NCBI RefSeq assembly: GCF_014596575.1
Contig: NZ_NASZ01000012.1
Location: forward strand, 1 to 64,000
Direction of reading: 5' to 3'
Source: Flavobacterium pokkalii
GTDB taxonomy: Bacteria > Bacteroidota > Bacteroidia > Flavobacteriales > Flavobacteriaceae
Length of the DNA stretch: 64,000 nucleotides
Shown: one piece after another, positions 43,886-52,272 of the stretch
Position numbering within the stretch: the first letter of the stretch is position 1
How the letters are laid out: every line of letters starts with the position of its first letter
Notes under the pieces: model-generated
Database searches by the model: none
What the model was told of the DNA's origin: nothing
What the model saw: only the letters and a program-made list of their open reading frames with translations
Translations under genes and position numbers: made by a program

Positions 43886-45250
43886 ATGAAAAATTTTTTT
43901 ATTTACAGTACCTTAATACTTTGTCTTTTTTCTTTTAAAACTGATTCTTCTAAAGTAGCAATTAAGCGAATAAAAGTAAAAGCACCCTTTGGCACCACTA
44001 AAATTAACATGCCGGATTTTAGCAAATGCCCCAATTTTATTATCTCCGATTTTGGAGCCCTAAAAGGTGATAAAATAAAAACAAGCCAAGCTATAGCTAA
44101 AGCCATCGACGAGGCTAATAAACAAGGCGGTGGAAATGTAATTATCCCCGAAGGTGAATGGCTTACCGGAAAAGTACATTTAAAAAGTAATGTCAATCTA
44201 CACCTAAATAAAGGAGCTTTATTGCTTTTTTCTGAGGATCCAAATGATTATTTACCTGCTGTTCACACCACTTGGGAAGGAATGGAATGCTATAATTATT
44301 CGCCTTTGATTTATGCTTACCAATGTAAAAATGTTGCACTTACAGGTGAAGGAGAAATAAAAGCAAAAATGGATGTGTGGAAAAAATGGTTTTCCCGACC
44401 TAAAGAACACATGGAAAATTTAAAAAATTTATACATGATGGCTTCTTATTACAAACCCGTAGAAGAGCGCCAAATGGTAAACGGAACAGCCAATTTCCGT
44501 CCGCAATTTGTTCAGTTTAATCGTTGCGAAAACATTTTGATGGAAAACATTACCATTACCAATAGTCCTTTTTGGACGGTTCATCCCTATCTTTCAAAAA
44601 ATATTGTGATAAGAGGAATCAAAGTCTATGCCCATGGTCACAACAACGACGGAATTGACCCCGAAATGTCACAAAATGTACTGATTGAAAACTGTATTTT
44701 GGATCAAGGCGATGATGCAATTTCGATTAAATCAGGACGAAATCAGGATGCCTGGCGTTTAAAAACACCCTCAAAAAACATTATTATCCGAAATCTGACT
44801 GTAAAAAACGGACATCAATTGGTAGCCCTTGGAAGTGAATTATCCGGTGGAATAGAAAATGTTTTTGTTGAAAAATGTAATGTAATTGACGGAGCCAAAC
44901 TCAATCATCTTTTGTTTATCAAAACTAATGAACGCCGCGGCGGATATGTGAACAATATCTATATTCAAAATGTTACTTCGGGTAAAATTGACTTAGGAAT
45001 CCTAGGAATCGAAACCGATGTATTGTACCAATGGAGAGATTTAGTTCCAACTATTGAGCGCAAATTAACACCAATAGCTAATGTTTATCTGAAAAATGTA
45101 AAAGCAAAAGACGTAAAATTTATTTCTCGAATTTTGGGCGAAAAAGAATTACCTATTCGTAACATTTCGCTAAAAAATGTAACTGCCGAAAAAGTAGAAG
45201 GAAAAGAAAAATTCATTCAAGAAAATGTTTTGAATTTTACAGTAAAATAA
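43886..45250 (+). CDS. GH28 polygalacturonase-family enzyme, exported
   Basis: A 454-residue right-handed beta-helix enzyme acting on galacturonan or rhamnogalacturonan. The leader FFIYSTLILCLFSFKT is followed by ISDFGALKGDKIKTSQAIAKAI, the standard start. Catalytic residues are visible: Asp in HNNDGIDPEM and the Asp pair in DQGDDAISIKSG. The third motif reads GHQLVALGSE where GHG is usual, with the His kept. It stands beside a GH43 gene, 21 bp downstream, in a small pectin-degrading unit without its own SusC/D. Whether cleavage is endo or exo is not clear. Confidence 0.92.
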   Translation: MKNFFIYSTLILCLFSFKTDSSKVAIKRIKVKAPFGTTKINMPDFSKCPNFIISDFGALKGDKIKTSQAIAKAIDEANKQGGGNVIIPEGEWLTGKVHLKSNVNLHLNKGALLLFSEDPNDYLPAVHTTWEGMECYNYSPLIYAYQCKNVALTGEGEIKAKMDVWKKWFSRPKEHMENLKNLYMMASYYKPVEERQMVNGTANFRPQFVQFNRCENILMENITITNSPFWTVHPYLSKNIVIRGIKVYAHGHNNDGIDPEMSQNVLIENCILDQGDDAISIKSGRNQDAWRLKTPSKNIIIRNLTVKNGHQLVALGSELSGGIENVFVEKCNVIDGAKLNHLLFIKTNERRGGYVNNIYIQNVTSGKIDLGILGIETDVLYQWRDLVPTIERKLTPIANVYLKNVKAKDVKFISRILGEKELPIRNISLKNVTAEKVEGKEKFIQENVLNFTVK

Positions 45251-45271
45251 TTTCTTAATTCAATTTATCTG

Positions 45272-46696
45272 ATGCTTTTAAAAGACGATAAAAAGATGTT
45301 CTTCACAATATCTTTTTTAATTATTTCAATTTTGGCGTGGGGCCAAAAAAACAAAATAGACGCCATTTATTCCGGAATTCCCTGGTTTGACCAAAATGGA
45401 AATACGGTGAGTGCTCATGGTGCAGGAATCACAAAAGAGAATAACAGATATTATCTTTTTGGAGAATATAAAAGCGATGATGTAATTGACTTTACTGGTT
45501 TTAGCTGTTATTCCTCTGAAGATTTATACAATTGGAAATTTGAAAAAATAGCACTTCCGGTTCAGAAATCTGGGAAATTGGGTTCCCATCGTATTGGCGA
45601 AAGACCAAAAGTCTTGAAATGCCCTAAAACCGGCGAGTTTATCATGTATATGCATACTGACGATTTGAAATACAAAGACCAATGTGTAGGCTATGCAACT
45701 TCAAAAACAATTAATGGAGAATATACTTTTCAAGGACCAATTTTGTTTAATGGTGAACCTATAAAAAAATGGGACATGGGTGTTTTTCAGGATGAGGACG
45801 GAAGCGGATACATCATTACACATTCTGGAAATCTATATAAACTAAGTGATGATTATAAAAGTGTCACTAAACAGCTTGTAAAAGATATGACTTCTCATTG
45901 TGAAGCGCCAGTAATATTTAAAAAAGACAATATTTACTTTTGGATGGGTTCAGGACTAACGTCTTGGGAACGTAACGATAATTATTATTTTACAGCAACA
46001 TCCTTAAAAGGACCTTGGGAATCACATGGCAATTTTGCCCCAAAAGACTCCTTAACTTGGAATTCTCAATCTACTTTTGTCTTGCCAATTGTAGGCAGCA
46101 AAGACAGCTCTTATTTATTTGCAGGAGACCGTTGGGCTTTTCCACATCAAAAATCGGCAGCCACTTATGTTTGGCAACCCCTTATGGTTTCCGGGAAAAC
46201 AATTAGGCTACCTGATTACAAACAAAAATGGCAAATCAATCTTGTAACCGGACAATGGTCGGAATCAAAATTAAAAGGAAAAATTATCCCTAATTCTGAT
46301 AACAAAAAAATTCACTATTCCGGACTTTGGAAAACACAAAACTCTTCAAATGATTCCTTTTCAGACAAATCTTCTGATGAAAAAGGCGCTACTTTTTCAA
46401 TTGATTTCAAAGGAATACAAATTGGTTTGTTCGGAGTCGCACGTCCAAATGGTGGCTATGCACAAATTGAAATTGAAGACGAAACAGGGAAAACCATTCA
46501 TTCTCAAATGATTGAAATGTATTGCAAATACCCGGAATCTTCTTTAAAATATTTAAGTCCTATATTAAAAAAAGGAAACTATAAATTTATAGTAACCGTT
46601 TTAGGCAAACACGGTAATTGGTACAAAAAAGATGGAACGGAATTTGGAAGTAGCGGAAACTATATTTCCGTGGATAAAATAATCATCCGGAAATAA
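45272..46696 (+). CDS. GH43-like galactan-active enzyme lacking the usual catalytic base (subfamily 24/34-like)
   Basis: A 474-residue secreted protein: signal peptide FFTISFLIISILAWG, five-bladed propeller at about 25-330 and a C-terminal beta-sandwich at about 345-474 (FSIDFKGIQIGLFGVARPNGG) that is probably carbohydrate binding. VSAHGAGITKENNRYYLFGEY, HRIGERPKVL and CEAPVIFKKDNIYFWMGSG resemble exo-beta-1,3-galactanases. The acid Glu (CEAP) is present, but the N-terminal Asp found in other GH43 proteins is replaced (SAHGAG), as I recall for subfamily 24. A second Met at codon 9 is an alternative start. Paired with GH28, it suggests attack on pectin side chains or arabinogalactan. Confidence 0.78.
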   Translation: MLLKDDKKMFFTISFLIISILAWGQKNKIDAIYSGIPWFDQNGNTVSAHGAGITKENNRYYLFGEYKSDDVIDFTGFSCYSSEDLYNWKFEKIALPVQKSGKLGSHRIGERPKVLKCPKTGEFIMYMHTDDLKYKDQCVGYATSKTINGEYTFQGPILFNGEPIKKWDMGVFQDEDGSGYIITHSGNLYKLSDDYKSVTKQLVKDMTSHCEAPVIFKKDNIYFWMGSGLTSWERNDNYYFTATSLKGPWESHGNFAPKDSLTWNSQSTFVLPIVGSKDSSYLFAGDRWAFPHQKSAATYVWQPLMVSGKTIRLPDYKQKWQINLVTGQWSESKLKGKIIPNSDNKKIHYSGLWKTQNSSNDSFSDKSSDEKGATFSIDFKGIQIGLFGVARPNGGYAQIEIEDETGKTIHSQMIEMYCKYPESSLKYLSPILKKGNYKFIVTVLGKHGNWYKKDGTEFGSSGNYISVDKIIIRK

Positions 46697-46716
46697 TTTA
46701 CACCAAATCAAATCAC

Positions 46717-46752
46717 AAAAATCCCGTTTTGAAATTTCAAAACGGGATTTTT
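46717..46752. terminator. Bidirectional terminator, 36-bp perfect palindrome
   Basis: The arms are AAAAATCCCGTTTTGAAA and its exact complement with no spacer, giving A and T tracts on both strands. It lies between the convergent GH43 and rluD genes. Confidence 0.92.
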
Positions 46753-46774
46753 AGTTCTTTATAAACGAAGAAAA

Positions 46775-47818
46775 TTACTCCTCTTCTTCAGCTTGATGAG
46801 ACTTCGAATAATTGCGCCATTTTTCGATACATTCCTTAAAATCATCCGGAAGTTCCGTATCAAAACGCATCATTTCACCGGTGTTTGGGTGCACAAAACC
46901 AAGTGTTTTAGCATGCAAAGCCTGTCTTGGCAAAGCTTTAAAACAATTATCTATAAACTGCTTGTATTTGGTAAAAGTAGTCCCTTTTAGAATCAAATGT
47001 CCTCCGTAACGCTCATCATTAAACAAAGGGTGTCCGATGTGTTTCATGTGGGCTCTAATTTGGTGTGTTCTTCCTGTTTCCAATATACAAGAAACTAAAG
47101 TTACATAACCAAAACGCTCCAAAACCTTATAATGGGTTATCGCTGGTTTTCCAATCTCGGGATCGTCAAAAACTGCCATTTGCATTCGGTCTTTCAAATG
47201 ACGGGCCAAATTTCCTTCAATCGTTCCACTGTCTTCTTTGACATTTCCCCAAACTAGGGCTACGTATTCTCTTTCAGTAGTTTTGGCTTCAAATTGTTTG
47301 GCCAAATGGGTCATAGCCGCCTCAGTTTTAGCAATAACCAACAAGCCCGAAGTATCCTTATCAATTCGATGAACCAATCCAGGACGCTCACTGCTGTTCA
47401 TAGGTAAATTTTCAAAATGAAAAGCCAAGGCATTTACCAAAGTCCCTGTGTAATTTCCATGCCCAGGATGCACCACCAACCCTGGTTCTTTATTGATTAA
47501 AAGCAATGCTTCGTCTTCATAAACAATATTCAACGGAATATCCTCTGGCAACACATGGTTTTCAAAAGGTGGATGTGTCAACATTATAGTAATAATATCA
47601 AAAGGCTTGACCTTATAATTGGATTTTACCTGCACATTATTGACATATATATTCCCTTCGGTAGCCGCATTTTGTATTTTATTTCGGGTAGCATTAGGAA
47701 TCAATCCCATCAAATATTTGTCAATTCTTAAAAAGGCCTGCCCTTTAGGAACTTCAAACTTATAATGTTCAAATAATTCGTCTTCCTCTAATTCAATCGA
47801 CTCAATATTATTGTTCAT
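46775..47818 (-). CDS. rluD: 23S rRNA pseudouridine synthase (RluD/RluA family)
   Basis: A 347-residue RNA-modifying enzyme. An N-terminal S4-like domain (about 30-90; LRIDKYLMGLIPNATRNKIQ) is followed by the RluA catalytic domain with HRIDKDTSGLLVIAKT, in which Asp is the nucleophile, and ETGRTHQIRAHMKHIGHPL. The start at 47818 fits the family and overlaps the upstream PASTA gene by 11 bp, so the two are translationally coupled. This PASTA-rluD pairing is common in flavobacteria. RluD itself modifies helix 69 of 23S rRNA; a paralogous RluA-type specificity is possible. Confidence 0.92.
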   Translation of the reverse strand: MNNNIESIELEEDELFEHYKFEVPKGQAFLRIDKYLMGLIPNATRNKIQNAATEGNIYVNNVQVKSNYKVKPFDIITIMLTHPPFENHVLPEDIPLNIVYEDEALLLINKEPGLVVHPGHGNYTGTLVNALAFHFENLPMNSSERPGLVHRIDKDTSGLLVIAKTEAAMTHLAKQFEAKTTEREYVALVWGNVKEDSGTIEGNLARHLKDRMQMAVFDDPEIGKPAITHYKVLERFGYVTLVSCILETGRTHQIRAHMKHIGHPLFNDERYGGHLILKGTTFTKYKQFIDNCFKALPRQALHAKTLGFVHPNTGEMMRFDTELPDDFKECIEKWRNYSKSHQAEEEE

Positions 47819-48425
47819 TCGGCAATTCTTCTGTTGGGTTGGCAATCGTATCGGTTACAATATCTTCTTCATAACTCGCTTTTCCGTCTCCTAAAACTAA
47901 ATCAATTTTAGAGGATTTCAAAACACGGTCGCCCGGTTTTATATTTCTTCCTTTGTAACGCATTTCCAAAACCATATCTTTTCCAAGATTTGGAATATAC
48001 GTAATTGTTCCTTCTTCCAGTCCTAAAGCTCTTAAAGTGGGTACTGCTTCACGATACGTTTTCTCAATCAAATCAGGCACTTTCACCGATGAAAAACCGG
48101 AACTGTTAATTTTAATATATACTTTACGGCCTTCTTTTACTTTTTCGCCCGGTAAAGGATCCTGCTGTACCACACTAAATTTTGGATAATCACTTCGGTA
48201 ATCTACGCTGTCCAACAAAACATAGTCTAAGTCCAATTCGTCCAATTTCTCTTCCACTTGTTCTTCGGTTAATTTTCTTAAATCCGGAACCGTAATTTCA
48301 TGTCCGTGATCGGTGGTAAAAGTCAACCAATGCATAAAAAGATAACCTAAAACGGCAATAATTAAAGCGGCCAAAAAGACTTGTGTAAAAAAAACGCGAC
48401 TTGTTAAGTATTTACGTAAACTCAT
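47808..48425 (-). CDS. Membrane-anchored PASTA-domain protein
   Basis: A 205-residue protein with one N-terminal membrane helix (FFTQVFLAALIIAVLGYLFM). Two to three extracytoplasmic PASTA-like repeats follow: EITVPDLRKLTEEQVEEKL, VKVPDLIEKTYREAVPTL and a third, shorter one ending in KSSKIDLVLGDG. PASTA domains bind peptidoglycan or beta-lactams, but here there is no attached Ser/Thr kinase or transpeptidase. I start at 48425 (MSLRKYLTSR), since the 31 codons upstream lack support. It diverges from ddl, which also belongs to cell-wall synthesis. Confidence 0.88.
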   Translation of the reverse strand: MSLRKYLTSRVFFTQVFLAALIIAVLGYLFMHWLTFTTDHGHEITVPDLRKLTEEQVEEKLDELDLDYVLLDSVDYRSDYPKFSVVQQDPLPGEKVKEGRKVYIKINSSGFSSVKVPDLIEKTYREAVPTLRALGLEEGTITYIPNLGKDMVLEMRYKGRNIKPGDRVLKSSKIDLVLGDGKASYEEDIVTDTIANPTEELPNEQ

Positions 48426-48525
48426 AGAATAATTTTTATAGGTGTCAAAGATAAAGCTATTTCGTTTCAAAAAAAATGATAATTTTGTTTTATGCGCCTT
48501 AACCTCAGCCATAGCCAAGATTAGG

Positions 48526-48554
48526 AGCTTTCCCGATAGCTATCGGGGCTAAAA
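48526..48554. repeat. Shortened copy of the flavobacterial intergenic repeat
   Basis: GGAGCTTTCCCGATAGC joined to TATCGGGGCTA. The two ends match, in reverse orientation, the ends of the element at 437-517, while its GC-rich middle is missing. The centre is the perfect palindrome CCCGATAGCTATCGGG (48532-48547). It lies in the divergent ddl/PASTA promoter region. Confidence 0.5.
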
Positions 48555-48585
48555 AAATCGATATTTATCATACAAACGAAACTAA

Positions 48586-49557
48586 ATGAAAAACATTGCC
48601 ATCATCATGGGCGGCTATTCCAGTGAGTACAAGATATCACTTATTAGCGGTAACGTAGTTTACAAATTTTTAGATCAAACCAAATACAAAGGTTATCGCA
48701 TCCATATTTTCAAAGAAAAATGGGTTTATGTAGACGATGCCGATAACGAATTCCCAATTGACAAGAACGACTTTTCGGTTACTGTTGATGGAAAAAAAAC
48801 AAGTTTTGACTGTGTTTTCAACGCCATCCACGGAACTCCGGGCGAAGACGGATTAATGCAGGCTTATTTTGAATTATTAGGCATTCCGCAAACATCCTGC
48901 GATTATTACCAAGCTGCTTTGACTTTCAATAAAAGAGATTTACTTTCGGTTTTAAAACCTTATGGAATCAAAACAGCAATTTCTTATTATTTAAATCAGG
49001 GAGACGAAATAAAAATTGACGAAATCATCAACAAAGTAGGTTTGCCTTGTTTTGTAAAACCAAACAAAGCAGGATCCAGTTTCGGAATTTCAAAGGTAAA
49101 AACCGAAGCCGAATTGCCTGTCGCCATCGAAACCGCTTACAAAGAAGACAACGAAATCATCATTGAAAGCTTCCTGGACGGAACAGAAGTTTCGGTAGGT
49201 GTTATCAACTACAAAGGAGAAATTATCGTATTGCCAATTACCGAAATCGTTTCTGAAAATGATTTCTTTGATTATGAGGCCAAATACCAGGGAAAATCTC
49301 AGGAAATCACTCCTGCCCGACTTTCAGACGAAATGACTCAAAAAGTAGGCGCTGTTGCTAAGCGTGCTTACGAAGTATTGAAAATGAAAGGTTTCTCTCG
49401 TTCTGAATTTATTATTGTGAACGAAGAGCCACATATGCTGGAGATGAACACCATTCCGGGATTAACCACCGAAAGTTTGATTCCGCAACAGGCAGCTGCA
49501 GCAGGAATCACTTTGACTGATTTATTTACTAATGCTATTGAATTGGCACTAGCTTAA
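48586..49557 (+). CDS. ddl: D-alanine--D-alanine ligase
   Basis: A 323-residue ATP-grasp enzyme making the D-Ala-D-Ala dipeptide of peptidoglycan. Landmarks: IAIIMGGYSSEYKISLISG (the usual HSGEHEVS Ser/Glu region is altered but aligned), FNAIHGTPGEDGLMQAYFEL, PCFVKPNKAGSSFGISKV, FLDGTEVSVGV and HMLEMNTIPGLTTESLIPQQ, which carries the metal and substrate-binding Glu/Asn. Length is within the family range. It is divergent from the PASTA protein and followed by a hairpin terminator. The start matches family members. Confidence 0.96.
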   Translation: MKNIAIIMGGYSSEYKISLISGNVVYKFLDQTKYKGYRIHIFKEKWVYVDDADNEFPIDKNDFSVTVDGKKTSFDCVFNAIHGTPGEDGLMQAYFELLGIPQTSCDYYQAALTFNKRDLLSVLKPYGIKTAISYYLNQGDEIKIDEIINKVGLPCFVKPNKAGSSFGISKVKTEAELPVAIETAYKEDNEIIIESFLDGTEVSVGVINYKGEIIVLPITEIVSENDFFDYEAKYQGKSQEITPARLSDEMTQKVGAVAKRAYEVLKMKGFSRSEFIIVNEEPHMLEMNTIPGLTTESLIPQQAAAAGITLTDLFTNAIELALA

Positions 49558-49563
49558 TATTTT

Positions 49564-49618
49564 TAGCCACAGATTTAAAGGATTAGTACGGATTAATCTT
49601 TTAAAGCTGTGGCTTTTT
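49564..49618 (+). terminator. Terminator after ddl
   Basis: GCCACAGATTTAAAGGATTA pairs with TAATCTTTTAAAGCTGTGGC at 18 of 20 positions, followed by TTTTTA. It begins 7 bp after the ddl stop. Confidence 0.85.
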
Positions 49619-49696
49619 ATTTTAGCATCAATACAGAATCTTTAAATCTGGTCAACGAACTAATTATTTCATTAACTTTGTAAAAAACAATGCAAT

Positions 49697-49921
49697 ATGA
49701 TTGATTACAAACAATATATCACCATAAATTCTGAAACCCGATTTGGAAAACCCTCAATCATCGGTACCAGAATTACCGTTTTTGATGTTTTAAATTGGTT
49801 AGCAAACGGAATGTCTTTTGAAGATATTATTGAAGATTTTCCGGAACTTAACGAAAACCAAATTAGAGCCTGTCTTTCCTATGCCGCCGATAGGGAACAC
49901 AAAATTCAAATTGCATCGTGA
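49697..49921 (+). CDS. DUF433 protein, antitoxin candidate
   Basis: A 74-residue protein containing the DUF433 core: RFGKPSIIGTRITVFDVLNWLANGMSFEDIIEDFPELNENQIRACLSYA, read as a winged helix-turn-helix. DUF433 genes are commonly paired with PIN-like DUF5615 genes and are considered antitoxins. Here the stop TGA overlaps the GTG start of the next gene (GTGA), supporting coupled translation. The pair interrupts the housekeeping ddl-coaD neighbourhood, consistent with later insertion. Function as a toxin-antitoxin module is inferred from family pairing. Confidence 0.88.
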   Translation: MIDYKQYITINSETRFGKPSIIGTRITVFDVLNWLANGMSFEDIIEDFPELNENQIRACLSYAADREHKIQIAS

Positions 49922-50259
49922 AATTATTATTCGATCAAAATATTTCTTTTAGAATTATTTCCAAAATTGAAATTAATTTTCCCGAAGCAAAACAAGTCAG
50001 ACAACTTGGAATTGAAAATTACTCCGATATAGAAATTTGGGAATTTGCCAAAAAGAATCAATACACCATTATAACATTCGATGCAGATTTTTTTGATTTA
50101 TCAAATTTCAAAGGGCATCCTCCTAAAATAATTTGGTTTCGTTTTGGCAATACAAAGACAGACTTTCTGGCTGAAATTATTAATTCAAGAAAACGAATAA
50201 TTGAGGAATTCATCCAATCAGACAGCTATACTGAAATAGCCTGTTTAGAAATTAAATAA
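49918..50259 (+). CDS. DUF5615 PIN-like protein, toxin candidate
   Basis: A 113-residue protein starting with GTG. KLLFDQNISFRII provides the first acidic residue of a PIN-like (Mut7-C) fold, and YTIITFDADFFDL provides the second cluster. KIIWFRFGNT follows, as in other members. The family is predicted to be a nuclease and is nearly always the second gene after DUF433. A perfect terminator follows. Toxic activity is not demonstrated for most members, so the call is provisional. Confidence 0.86.
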   Translation: MKLLFDQNISFRIISKIEINFPEAKQVRQLGIENYSDIEIWEFAKKNQYTIITFDADFFDLSNFKGHPPKIIWFRFGNTKTDFLAEIINSRKRIIEEFIQSDSYTEIACLEIK

Positions 50260-50296
50260 ACACAAAAGCCACTTAGATAGTGGCTTTTGTGTTTTT
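50258..50296 (+). terminator. Terminator after the DUF5615 gene
   Basis: Perfect 16-bp arms, AAACACAAAAGCCACT (50258-50273) and AGTGGCTTTTGTGTTT (50279-50294), enclose a 5-nt loop and lead into a T-tract. The first arm overlaps the stop codon. Confidence 0.92.
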
Positions 50297-50335
50297 ATTG
50301 TTTTGATTAGAAAATATTTTCTCCTCATTTTTGTT

Positions 50336-50371
50336 ATTGCTTCGTTCCGATAGCTATCGGAACGAAGCAAT
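50336..50371. repeat. 36-bp perfect palindrome with CCGATAGCTATCGG core
   Basis: ATTGCTTCGTTCCGATAG and its exact reverse complement are joined without spacer. The core is shared with the repeat at 48532-48547. It sits 15 bp after the PH-domain gene on the minus strand, so it could act as that gene's terminator hairpin, although no strong T-tract follows. Confidence 0.7.
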
Positions 50372-50385
50372 CTCATAAAGAGCTG

Positions 50386-50817
50386 CTATTTTTTAACTAG
50401 ATTATTTTTAATTTTAGGATTCAATTTTACTAATTCTTCCGCAAAACCGAACTTGTCTTTAGGAGAAATTATTATTGAATCAAATTTTCCGTATTTAATT
50501 TCAATTCGATCAAATGAAGGTGCAGGTGATGAAATTATACTTCTTGTTTTTGATATTTCCTTTATTTCTTCAATTGAAATTGGTCCATATGAAAAAAAGC
50601 CACATTTTACATCAAGTTGACCATTGCTAACAATATATTCGGTTTTAAAAAACAGATGTAAAATAAAAATAAAAACAACTAATAACATTATCCCTACTTT
50701 CAACAGTTTCTCATCGAATTGTCCATTTATCAAATTAAAAATTAGCTGTCCAAAAAAGGATAGAAAAATAAAAATCAGTAAACCAAATGAAACTTTAGAA
50801 GGGTATCTCTTCGTCAT
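50386..50817 (-). CDS. Bacterial PH-domain membrane protein
   Basis: A 143-residue protein with two membrane helices (VSFGLLIFIFLSFFGQLIF and LLKVGIMLLVVFIFILHLFF) followed by a small beta domain (TEYIVSNGQLDVKCGFFSYGPISIEEI to the end). Its SAPASFDRIEIKYGKF-like segment reads ISSPAPSFDRIEIKYGKF, familiar from flavobacterial PH-domain proteins. I choose the ATG at 50817 (MTKRYPSK); an ATG ten codons upstream at 50847 is possible. Function unknown. It lies between the toxin-antitoxin pair and coaD and reads leftward. Confidence 0.75.
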   Translation of the reverse strand: MTKRYPSKVSFGLLIFIFLSFFGQLIFNLINGQFDEKLLKVGIMLLVVFIFILHLFFKTEYIVSNGQLDVKCGFFSYGPISIEEIKEISKTRSIISSPAPSFDRIEIKYGKFDSIIISPKDKFGFAEELVKLNPKIKNNLVKK

Positions 50818-50987
50818 ATTTATTATACTTTTTAAAAAATTAAACAATAAAATTTTAATTTACTTTTTCAAATATACAAAAATTACCCTACAAAAAATTA
50901 TTCATAAACTAAACAGATGGTATTACAAAAAATAACTTCTAAAAAACTTTGTACCTTAGCCTTCCAGAATCTTAGTAACTCAAAAAA

Positions 50988-51443
50988 ATGAGAAAAGCCA
51001 TATTTCCGGGATCTTTTGATCCTATTACCTTAGGTCATGAAGATATTATCAAAAGAGGAATTCCTCTTTTTGATGAAATCGTTATTGCTATTGGGGTTAA
51101 TGCTGAAAAAAAATACATGTTTCCACTCGAAGAAAGAAAACGCTTTATTGAAGAAACTTTCAAAAACGAACCTAAAATTTCGGTGATTACTTATGAAGGC
51201 TTAACGATTGATTTATGCAAAAGGATTGGTGCTAATTTCATTCTGCGTGGTTTGCGTAATCCCGCCGATTTCGAATTCGAAAAAGCCATTGCCCACACCA
51301 ACAGACATTTATCCAAAATAGAAACGGTATTCTTATTAACAGCTGCCAGTACTTCTTATATCAGTTCCAGCATTGTGCGCGATGTATTGCGTCATGGTGG
51401 GGAATATGAATTATTAGTTCCTAAAGCGGTTAGAGTGAAATAG
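50988..51443 (+). CDS. coaD: Phosphopantetheine adenylyltransferase
   Basis: A 151-residue cytosolic nucleotidyltransferase converting 4'-phosphopantetheine and ATP to dephospho-CoA. The signature FPGSFDPITLGHEDII carries the HxGH-like TLGH motif, and RGLRNPADFEFE and STSYISSSIVRDVLRHGG complete the active site. Length and start match the family. It is monocistronic in appearance. In many flavobacteria coaD lies close to ddl; here a toxin-antitoxin pair and a PH-domain gene come between. Confidence 0.97.
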   Translation: MRKAIFPGSFDPITLGHEDIIKRGIPLFDEIVIAIGVNAEKKYMFPLEERKRFIEETFKNEPKISVITYEGLTIDLCKRIGANFILRGLRNPADFEFEKAIAHTNRHLSKIETVFLLTAASTSYISSSIVRDVLRHGGEYELLVPKAVRVK

Positions 51444-51560
51444 TTTTCAGTGTTCAGTAATCAGAAGGCAGAACTAAGGACTAGGGACTAAGAACTAATT
51501 ACTAGAGACAAAACTTGCAAAAAGTACTCAATAACTGTACATTCGCCAAAAAAATAAAAA

Positions 51561-52139
51561 ATGAGCTTAGACAGAGAATTAAATAAACGCAGCGGAGGAA
51601 AATGTGAACTTTGTGGTGCCACAGAAAACTTAAAAGTGTACGAGGTACTTCCAACCAAAAAAGGCGGAATTGACGAAGCTATTTTCGTTTGTCCTACTTG
51701 TAAAGACCAAATCGAAAATCCGGGAAATGAAGATTTAAACCACTGGAGATGCTTAAACGACAGCATGTGGAGCGAGCACACTGCTGTTCAGGTGGTAGCC
51801 TGGAGAATGTTAAGTCGTTTGCGTTCGGCTGGCTGGCCTCAGGAATTACTGGACATGATGTATCTGGAAGACGAAGTTCTTGAATGGGCCAAAGCAACCG
51901 GAGAAGGTGAAGACGATGAAAACAAAATCATTCACCGTGACAGCAACGGAGTAATTTTGGAACACGGAGATTCAGTCGTTTTAATCAAAGACTTAAAAGT
52001 AAAAGGTTCCAGCATGATTGCCAAACAGGGAACAGCCGTGAGAAACATTCGCTTAGACCATGAAAACGCCGAATATATTGAAGGAAAAGTGGATGGCCAA
52101 ATGATAGTAATCATTACACAATACGTGAAGAAAATTTAG
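51561..52139 (+). CDS. PhnA-family zinc-ribbon protein
   Basis: A 192-residue protein. The N-terminal zinc ribbon has CELCGAT near residue 16 and FVCPTCKD near 49. The C-terminal PhnA domain (about 120-192) has VILEHGDSVVLIKDLKVKGSS and IDGQMIVIITQYVKK-like sequence, reading VDGQMIVIITQYVKK. Despite the name the family is not linked to phosphonate degradation in most bacteria, and its role is unclear. It is followed by a terminator and flanked by unusual GCAGAA-type repeats. Confidence 0.88.
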   Translation: MSLDRELNKRSGGKCELCGATENLKVYEVLPTKKGGIDEAIFVCPTCKDQIENPGNEDLNHWRCLNDSMWSEHTAVQVVAWRMLSRLRSAGWPQELLDMMYLEDEVLEWAKATGEGEDDENKIIHRDSNGVILEHGDSVVLIKDLKVKGSSMIAKQGTAVRNIRLDHENAEYIEGKVDGQMIVIITQYVKKI

Positions 52140-52179
52140 TCAGCAGAACGCAGTACTCAAGTTTAAACATAAAAATTAG

Positions 52180-52227
52180 AAAGCAGATTTCAGATAATAT
52201 ATTTTACTGAAAATCTGCTTTTTTTAT
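52180..52227 (+). terminator. Terminator after the phnA-like gene
   Basis: AAAGCAGATTTCAG (52180-52193) pairs with CTGAAAATCTGCTTT, one mismatch, ahead of a T7 tract. Confidence 0.85.
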
Positions 52228-52272
52228 TGCCTGTAGTCTAAATTCTGCCTCCTGCTTTCTGCCGACTGAAAA

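Noticed and set aside
43903..44196. A 97-codon open frame on the minus strand inside the GH28 gene
   Set aside because: It lies wholly within a well-supported gene on the other strand and its translation resembles no family. It is a frame shadow.
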